From Sphingomonadaceae bacterium (GTDB lineage: Bacteria > Pseudomonadota > Alphaproteobacteria > Sphingomonadales > Sphingomonadaceae): a stretch of 10,467 bases of DNA. The stretch spans positions 1 to 10,467 of the forward strand of contig JAEMTM010000062.1 of assembly GCA_016462305.1 (NCBI GenBank), read 5' to 3'. The position numbers and the translations under genes were made by a program. The first letter of the stretch is position 1, and each line of letters starts with the position of its first letter. The notes beneath the pieces are model-generated. The model made no database searches. It had not been told where the DNA came from and saw only the letters and a program-made list of their open reading frames with translations. Of the stretch, positions 6,638 through 10,467 are shown in pieces.

Positions 6638-7762
6638 TTATATTGCCGAATTGTGGTACGCCCAATCGAGCCATGGCCCGAGCGCCTGAATATCGGCGGT
6701 ATCAACGGTTGCACCGCACCAAATGCGCAAGCCCGGCGGGGCGTCGCGATATCCGGCGATGTCATAGGCCGCATTCTCTGCCTCAAGCAAAGACGCCATT
6801 TTCTTTATCATCGCTTCGTCCGCACCCTTGACGGTCAAGCAAACGGAGGTTTTCGAACGAATAGCGGGATCAGCGGCGAGAAAGCCAAGAAAGTCACTTG
6901 CCGCAACAATGTCATCCAGTGCCGCCGCATTGGCGTTGCTGCGTGCCATCAGGCCCTGCAATCCGCCAACGGTCTGCGCCCATTCCAGCGCAAAGATCAC
7001 GTCCTCGACCGCGAGCATTGAGGGTGTGTTGATCGTCTCACCCTTGAAGATTCCTTCGGCAAGCGCGCCTTTCGACATCAAGCGGAATAGTTTAGGCAGC
7101 GGCCATGATGGCGTGTAGCTTTCCAACCGCTCAACAGCGCGTGGTCCGAGGATGATTACGCCGTGCGCGCCTTCGCCGCCCAATACCTTCTGCCAGCTAA
7201 ATGTTGTTACATCGAGCTTGTCCCAAGGCATGTCATACGCAAACACCGCCGAGGTTGCGTCGTTGAAGGTTAGGCCTTCGCGGGTATCGCTGATCCAGTC
7301 GCCATTGGGGACGCGCGCGCCCGACGTCGTGCCATTCCATGTGAATACCACATCATGGCTAAAATCGACCGCGCCGAGGTCTGGAATTTCGCCATACGAC
7401 GCGTTCATGACATTGGCGTTCAGCTTCAACTGCTTGTTCACGTCAGTGACCCAGCCTTCGCCAAAACTTTCCCACGCCATCATCGTGACGGGGCGCGCAC
7501 CGAGCATGGTCCACATCGCCATTTCTATCGCGCCGGTGTCGGACCCCGGGACAATGCCAATGCGATGCGTATCGGGCACCTGCAACACTTCGCGCATCAG
7601 GTCGATGGCAAGTTGCAGGCGTGACTTGCCGATTTTCGCGCGATGCGAACGGCCAAGCGATTCGGTTTGAAGTTTTTCCGGGCTCCAGCCTGGCGGTTTC
7701 GCACAGGGGCCGGAGGAAAAGAACGGACGCGCCGGTTTAACGGCGGGTTTTAATATAGTCAT
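6638..7762 (-). CDS. serC: Phosphoserine aminotransferase (Methanosarcina-type)
   Basis: A PLP enzyme converting 3-phosphohydroxypyruvate and glutamate to phosphoserine, the second serine step; the family also acts in pyridoxal phosphate synthesis. The 374-residue length and sequence fit the alphaproteobacterial/Methanosarcina-type SerC rather than the E. coli type: FSSGPCAKPPGW (15-26) near the N-terminus, a GSDTGAIEMAMW phosphate-binding stretch (73-84), TWNGTTSGARVPNGDWI (141-157), and the PLP lysine in FSWQKVLGGEGAHG (Lys192). The ATG at 7760-7762 has AAGGAGA 7 bases upstream; longer in-frame starts would run through the leader. The SD sits in a hairpin of a likely serC leader RNA. serA follows, so both enzymes are made from one block; serB is not in the window. 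Confidence 0.96.
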   Translation of the reverse strand: MTILKPAVKPARPFFSSGPCAKPPGWSPEKLQTESLGRSHRAKIGKSRLQLAIDLMREVLQVPDTHRIGIVPGSDTGAIEMAMWTMLGARPVTMMAWESFGEGWVTDVNKQLKLNANVMNASYGEIPDLGAVDFSHDVVFTWNGTTSGARVPNGDWISDTREGLTFNDATSAVFAYDMPWDKLDVTTFSWQKVLGGEGAHGVIILGPRAVERLESYTPSWPLPKLFRLMSKGALAEGIFKGETINTPSMLAVEDVIFALEWAQTVGGLQGLMARSNANAAALDDIVAASDFLGFLAADPAIRSKTSVCLTVKGADEAMIKKMASLLEAENAAYDIAGYRDAPPGLRIWCGATVDTADIQALGPWLDWAYHNSAI

Positions 7763-7812
7763 GTAAGCGTCTCCTTGCAGAGAGCAGCGCGGCGTTGGGA
7801 CCGCGTGGCCCG
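7763..7812 (-). promoter_or_regulatory. serC leader RNA (serC-motif-like), SD-sequestering hairpin
   Basis: Next to the start codon the leader folds a 5-bp hairpin, UCUCU (7779-7783) with GGAGA (7770-7774), closed by a GCAA tetraloop (7775-7778). The 3' arm contains the Shine-Dalgarno sequence. Upstream are two stems that cannot form together: GGGCC/GGUCC (7807-7811 and 7798-7802, loop ACGC) and CGCGG/CCGCG (7801-7805 and 7788-7792). Rfam holds a 'serC' motif found in alphaproteobacteria ahead of serC/serA; the position, size and SD-masking hairpin here match what I recall of it. The ligand, if any, is unknown. The assignment to that family is from memory, whereas the stems are read directly. 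Confidence 0.6.
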
Positions 7813-7818
7813 GACCTG

Positions 7819-7846
7819 CGTTTAGGCGCGGCCCCGCTTTTGTCAA
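7819..7846 (-). promoter_or_regulatory. Candidate promoter for serC
   Basis: On the minus strand a perfect TTGACA (plus 7841-7846) is followed after 16 bases by TAAACG (7819-7824), which matches the -10 consensus at only three positions. The spacer is very G+C-rich. Transcription would begin near 7812, which fits a leader of about 50 bases and the structured region described for it. The strong -35 and correct position support the call, while the weak -10 suggests a regulated or modest promoter. No terminator separates it from the PepSY gene upstream, so read-through is also possible. Confidence 0.45.
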
Positions 7847-7865
7847 TGACTATTACAAAAAGCTA

Positions 7866-8180
7866 TCAATAACCCTTCTTGCGAAACAATATTTCGCCAC
7901 GGCGGCTGACATATAATTTTTCGAGCGTGACGGGGTGAAAATAGGCCTCGACACGGTCGCCTTCGGGGGTGGTGCCATAAACTTCATAGCAGCCGCCATC
8001 GACTTTCGACTTACGCACAGTCCAACCTTCTTTGGTCAATTTGTCCGTCAGCGCCTTTTGGCTTTTCCATCCGGAAACCGGCCCTGATTTACAGGTGATT
8101 GCGCCGGTTGCCGATGCGGGGACCGACGCAAAGGCGATAGTGGCGACAGCGGCCAGTGAAAGAGATGTCCATAAACGCAT
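7866..8180 (-). CDS. Small exported PepSY-like protein
   Basis: A 104-residue protein with a Sec-type signal peptide: MRLW, a hydrophobic core to about residue 20, then PASA as a likely cleavage site near residue 24. The mature part of about 80 residues has the PepSY-like pattern: a W...ALTDKL..EGWTVRK helix-strand, a GGCYEVYG strand, then GDRVEAYFHPVTLEKL, the usual 'G.r.e...dP.t' ending. Two cysteines (about 30 and 62) could form a disulfide in the periplasm. The gene follows the MsrQ-like gene. An ATG at 8184-8186 would overlap the upstream stop as ATGA but lies only one base after AAGGAG; the ATG at 8178-8180 has a proper 7-base spacing, so I prefer it. Such proteins often accompany heme membrane proteins; the exact role is unknown. 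Confidence 0.8.
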   Translation of the reverse strand: MRLWTSLSLAAVATIAFASVPASATGAITCKSGPVSGWKSQKALTDKLTKEGWTVRKSKVDGGCYEVYGTTPEGDRVEAYFHPVTLEKLYVSRRGEILFRKKGY

Positions 8181-8182
8181 AT

Positions 8183-8770
8183 TCATGCTCCTTGAAAAAT
8201 GGTTCTGTTGGCGAAGAAATATCGTGCGGCAACGATAAGCACGAGTGGGATGAAGTGCACGAGCGCTGGTCCTAAATTATTGTGGATGAATATCCAATGG
8301 ACAAGAACCAAGACAGCGGTGGGATAAACCAGCCGTTGAAGACGTTTCCAGCCAGCCTTTAGCGCACGCATGGACGCATCATTGCTGGTCAGGCCCAAGG
8401 GCACAAACAATAACATCGCGGCCCAACCGGTCCAGATACCCAGCGCCCAAAATTCGGCGAGAATATCGTCGAGATTTCCCATATCGATGATGTAGAAAAT
8501 CAGATGCAAAATCGCATAGCCAAATGCCGCAACGCCCAATGCCCGGCGGCGCTGAATGAGCCAGCTCAGCCAAGGCCGAGGCCCAATCAGCGACAATAAG
8601 GGACTAAGCACCATCGCGGCAATCATGAAGCGTGCCGACCATTCGCCCGTTGGGTGCAGCATATCCATCGCGATCACATCGCCGAAAGCATAAGGGCGCA
8701 TCATCAACAAGGCTGGCAAACACAATAATGCCCAGAATGTCGGCTTCTTATTAAGAATGATTCGCAACAT
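8183..8770 (-). CDS. Ferric reductase-like / MsrQ-like heme membrane protein
   Basis: A 195-residue polytopic protein with about six membrane segments, of the ferric-reductase-like transmembrane family that includes MsrQ/YedZ, the b-heme partner of the periplasmic methionine sulfoxide reductase MsrP. Family marks: an early LHPTGEWSARF (38-48), FGYAILHLIFY (83-93, His89), and LGLTSNDASMRALKAGWKRLQRLVY (126-149) followed by LVLVHWIF (155-161, His158). MsrQ normally has LHRLVY, whose His is a proposed heme ligand; here it is Gln145, at the same 13-residue spacing from His158. No msrP is visible, so the partner may be the PepSY protein, with whose possible start it overlaps as ATGA. Start ATG 8768-8770, without a clear SD but behind a hairpin. 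Fold certain, biochemical role uncertain. Confidence 0.82.
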   Translation of the reverse strand: MLRIILNKKPTFWALLCLPALLMMRPYAFGDVIAMDMLHPTGEWSARFMIAAMVLSPLLSLIGPRPWLSWLIQRRRALGVAAFGYAILHLIFYIIDMGNLDDILAEFWALGIWTGWAAMLLFVPLGLTSNDASMRALKAGWKRLQRLVYPTAVLVLVHWIFIHNNLGPALVHFIPLVLIVAARYFFANRTIFQGA

Positions 8771-8773
8771 GGA

Positions 8774-8797
8774 CCCGCGATAATCGCCTGTCGCGGG
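8774..8797 (-). repeat. Inverted repeat abutting the MsrQ-like start codon
   Basis: CCCGCGA (8774-8780) and TCGCGGG (8791-8797) are perfect 7-bp arms around a 10-base loop. In the minus-strand mRNA the 3' arm ends three bases before the AUG, so the hairpin occupies the place where an SD would be, and no SD is visible elsewhere. It may hold translation down, or act as an operator. The remaining gap (8798-8873), shared with the divergent lipoprotein gene, shows TGCAAC repeated at 8801 and 8815 and GCAAATTGC (8809-8817), but no convincing promoter. Confidence 0.5.
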
Positions 8798-8873
8798 CTA
8801 TGCAACGCGCAAATTGCAACATCGGCCGTCATTTTTTGGCTGCGCAGACAAATTTATGCGTTAAGACGCCATC

Positions 8874-9542
8874 ATGACATTGAGCCTGTTTCAAAGATTT
8901 CTGCTGGTCGCTGGCGTCTTTGCGCTGGCGTCGTGCGGTGGGCGGGAAAAGCCGCAATCGCCGCGATCCAGCGAAAACATGATGTCGGACAGTGCCCGCC
9001 AATGCCTGGCTGGCCTGAAGTCCAAATCGGTGCGCTTTGCAGGGCTGCCTAGCAAAAGTTTCGACGGCGGATGCCGCATGATCGACACTATCAAGCTGAT
9101 GGACTTTGGCACGCAGACAACAAATTTGGGGGCGATGACATGCCCGCTTGCGTCAAACTTTACCGATTGGGCACGCTATGCCGTGGCACCTGCGGCCAAG
9201 CAATATCTGGGCAGTCCGGTGATCAAGATTGAGACCATGGGCACATTCAACTGCCGCGTTGTTAATGGCGTTAATGGCGGTCGATCCGGCAGGCTATCTG
9301 AACATGCATTTGCGAACGCCGTTGATGTATCCGCCTTTGTCCTGCGCGATGGACGGCGTGTCTCCGTGCTGAACGGTTGGCGCGGATCACCCGAAGAACG
9401 GGCATTCCTGCGCCGCTTACACCAATCTGCCTGCAAGAGATTTGGCACCGTTCTTGGCCCGGACTACAACGCCGCGCACGCCAACCATTTCCATTTTGAT
9501 ATGGCCAAGTCGATGCGCAACGGCTCCTCTTATTGCCGATAA
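8874..9542 (+). CDS. Extensin-like family lipoprotein (LAS-type metallopeptidase fold)
   Basis: A 222-residue predicted outer-envelope lipoprotein. The N-terminus has a short signal peptide ending in a lipobox LASC (18-21) with Cys21 as lipidation site. The rest is the extensin-like C-terminal domain of bacteria, related to LAS peptidases such as VanY-type D,D-carboxypeptidases: SEHAFANAVD (142-151, His144 and Asp151 as zinc ligands) and HANHFHFD (202-209, with the HxH of the family). All metal ligands are present, although the usual Gly of HxxGxAxD is Ala147. Six further cysteines suggest disulfides. A peptidoglycan role is inferred, not shown. The start has only a weak upstream AAGA. It diverges from the MsrQ-like gene and is followed 40 bases later by the LOG-family gene. 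Confidence 0.88.
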   Translation: MTLSLFQRFLLVAGVFALASCGGREKPQSPRSSENMMSDSARQCLAGLKSKSVRFAGLPSKSFDGGCRMIDTIKLMDFGTQTTNLGAMTCPLASNFTDWARYAVAPAAKQYLGSPVIKIETMGTFNCRVVNGVNGGRSGRLSEHAFANAVDVSAFVLRDGRRVSVLNGWRGSPEERAFLRRLHQSACKRFGTVLGPDYNAAHANHFHFDMAKSMRNGSSYCR

Positions 9543-9582
9543 GGGCTGGCTAAAGCAACTTGTTCGCCCTACATGCAGGGTA

Positions 9583-10449
9583 ATGACAGACACAAAAATT
9601 AATGATCGCCGCTTCTACAAAGCTCAACAAGAAGCGGATTTTGCCGAACAGCAACTCTCCACACCGCAAACGCAAAGCAAGTCATATCGACTGGCCTTTC
9701 AGGATACGGACTTCCTGCTGCGCGAAGACCTGCGCCCTGTGCGTTTCCAGTTGGAACTGCTCAAAACCGAAATGTTGCTTGATGAGGCGAATATCGGGTC
9801 GATGCTGGTCATCTACGGTTCGGCGCGTATTCCCGAACCCCCCGCCGCCGACGCATTGTTGGCCGCCGCGCAAGGGGAGCGCGCAACCATCATCGCCGAA
9901 CGGATGAAGGAAAAATCCCGCTTTTACGAACAAGCGCGCCATTTGGCGCAATTGGCCGGAAAGGCCAATGTGACCGATGAAGAAGGCCGTCGCCATTTCG
10001 TGGTATGTTCAGGCGGTGGTCCATCCATCATGGAAGCCGCCAATCGCGGTGCGCATGATGTGGGCGCAGAATCGGTTGGCCTGAATATCGTTCTGCCGCA
10101 TGAACAAGCGCCGAACCTGTTCGTAACGCCGCGTTTAAGTTTTCAATTCCATTATTTCGCTTTGCGCAAAATGCACTTCCTGCTGCGCGCACGCGCGGTT
10201 GCGGTGTTCCCCGGCGGCTTTGGCACTTTTGATGAGTTTTTTGAGCTGCTGACGCTGGTTCAAACCGGCAAGATCAAGAAGATGCCGATCCTGCTGTTCG
10301 GGCGTGAATTTTGGAACCGCGTTGTGAATTTTGATGAGCTTATGCTTGAGGGCGTTATCAGCCCGCCTGATCTGGATTTATTCCAGTTCGTAGAAACCGC
10401 AGAAGAGGCTTGGAATGCCATCTGCGATTTCTACGAAGTGTCACATTGA
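9583..10449 (+). CDS. LOG-family (TIGR00730-type) nucleotide phosphoribohydrolase
   Basis: A 288-residue cytoplasmic protein of the LOG/'lysine decarboxylase-like' family, whose studied members split nucleoside 5'-monophosphates (cytokinin nucleotides or AMP) into base and ribose-5-phosphate; they are not lysine decarboxylases. Key motifs: IYGSAR (77-82), CSGGGPSIMEAANRGA (142-157), FALRKMHFLLRA (192-203, with the conserved Arg-Lys) and PGGFGTFDE (210-218, with Glu218). It is longer than the roughly 190-residue plant-type LOG: about 70 residues precede the Rossmann core and an insertion of about 50 (84-136) follows the first strand, as in the long bacterial type. The ATG at 9583 follows AGGG by only two bases; the longer in-frame ORF would overlap the lipoprotein gene out of frame. 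The 40-base gap has AGGGC/GCCCT arms (9542-9546/9566-9570), without a T-run. Only 18 bases follow the stop. Confidence 0.9.
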   Translation: MTDTKINDRRFYKAQQEADFAEQQLSTPQTQSKSYRLAFQDTDFLLREDLRPVRFQLELLKTEMLLDEANIGSMLVIYGSARIPEPPAADALLAAAQGERATIIAERMKEKSRFYEQARHLAQLAGKANVTDEEGRRHFVVCSGGGPSIMEAANRGAHDVGAESVGLNIVLPHEQAPNLFVTPRLSFQFHYFALRKMHFLLRARAVAVFPGGFGTFDEFFELLTLVQTGKIKKMPILLFGREFWNRVVNFDELMLEGVISPPDLDLFQFVETAEEAWNAICDFYEVSH

Positions 10450-10467
10450 TTTAACCGGATTACTTCG

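Noticed and set aside
7152..7670. Plus-strand frame of 172 residues opposite serC
   Set aside because: No motif, Ser/Thr-rich shadow composition; serC is complete on the minus strand.
7763..7846. N-terminal extension of SerC by 28 residues
   Set aside because: It would run through the structured leader and promoter; the ATG at 7760-7762 has an excellent SD.
9442..9582. LOG protein starting at 9442
   Set aside because: The extra 47 residues overlap the lipoprotein gene out of frame and look like random translation; homology begins after the ATG at 9583.
1..10467. tRNA, rRNA, CRISPR array, insertion sequence, phage or defence genes
   Set aside because: No such repeats, transposase motifs or RNA-gene signatures were seen; the window reads as core metabolism and envelope genes.

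Overview
The window looks like a core-chromosome segment of an alphaproteobacterium, most likely a sphingomonad (Sphingomonadales). The reasons are the Methanosarcina-type SerC, the gene order serC-serA-hisZ-purA, a serC leader resembling the alphaproteobacterial 'serC RNA motif', a REP-like palindrome of the GTCAT-CCCGC type, and moderately high G+C with C/G-biased third positions. The lineage call is an inference from gene content and style.

Layout. Positions 1-132 hold the 3' end of an unrecognised plus-strand gene. It meets, tail to tail, a minus-strand SAM methyltransferase-like gene (129-866). A divergent promoter region follows, with a strong sigma-70-like promoter for a Spinster-like MFS transporter (1040-2341). 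The long minus-strand block then runs, in transcription order: ferric-reductase/MsrQ-like membrane protein (8770-8183), small exported PepSY-like protein (8180-7866), serC (7762-6638), serA (6515-4932), hisZ (4878-3766), purA (3627-2338). On the right, reading plus, lie an extensin-like lipoprotein (8874-9542) and a LOG-family phosphoribohydrolase (9583-10449). No gene-free stretch exceeds about 175 bases.

How the genes fit together. SerA and SerC are the first two steps of phosphorylated serine synthesis. Serine feeds glycine and one-carbon units into purine synthesis. HisZ is the regulatory subunit for the first histidine step, which consumes ATP and returns AICAR to the purine pathway. PurA is the first committed step from IMP to AMP. 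The co-directional block is therefore metabolically coherent, and an RNA leader that can hide the serC ribosome-binding site sits at its head. The MsrQ-like and PepSY-like pair upstream overlaps by ATGA and probably forms a small membrane/periplasm redox unit.

Overall this is an ordinary housekeeping region. I see no tRNA, rRNA, CRISPR, IS element, phage gene or defence system. The items most worth a second look are the serC leader RNA, the paired REP-like element between serC and serA, a missing heme-ligand histidine in the MsrQ-like protein, a hairpin abutting that gene's start codon, and two convergent gene pairs whose stop codons share a TTAA.
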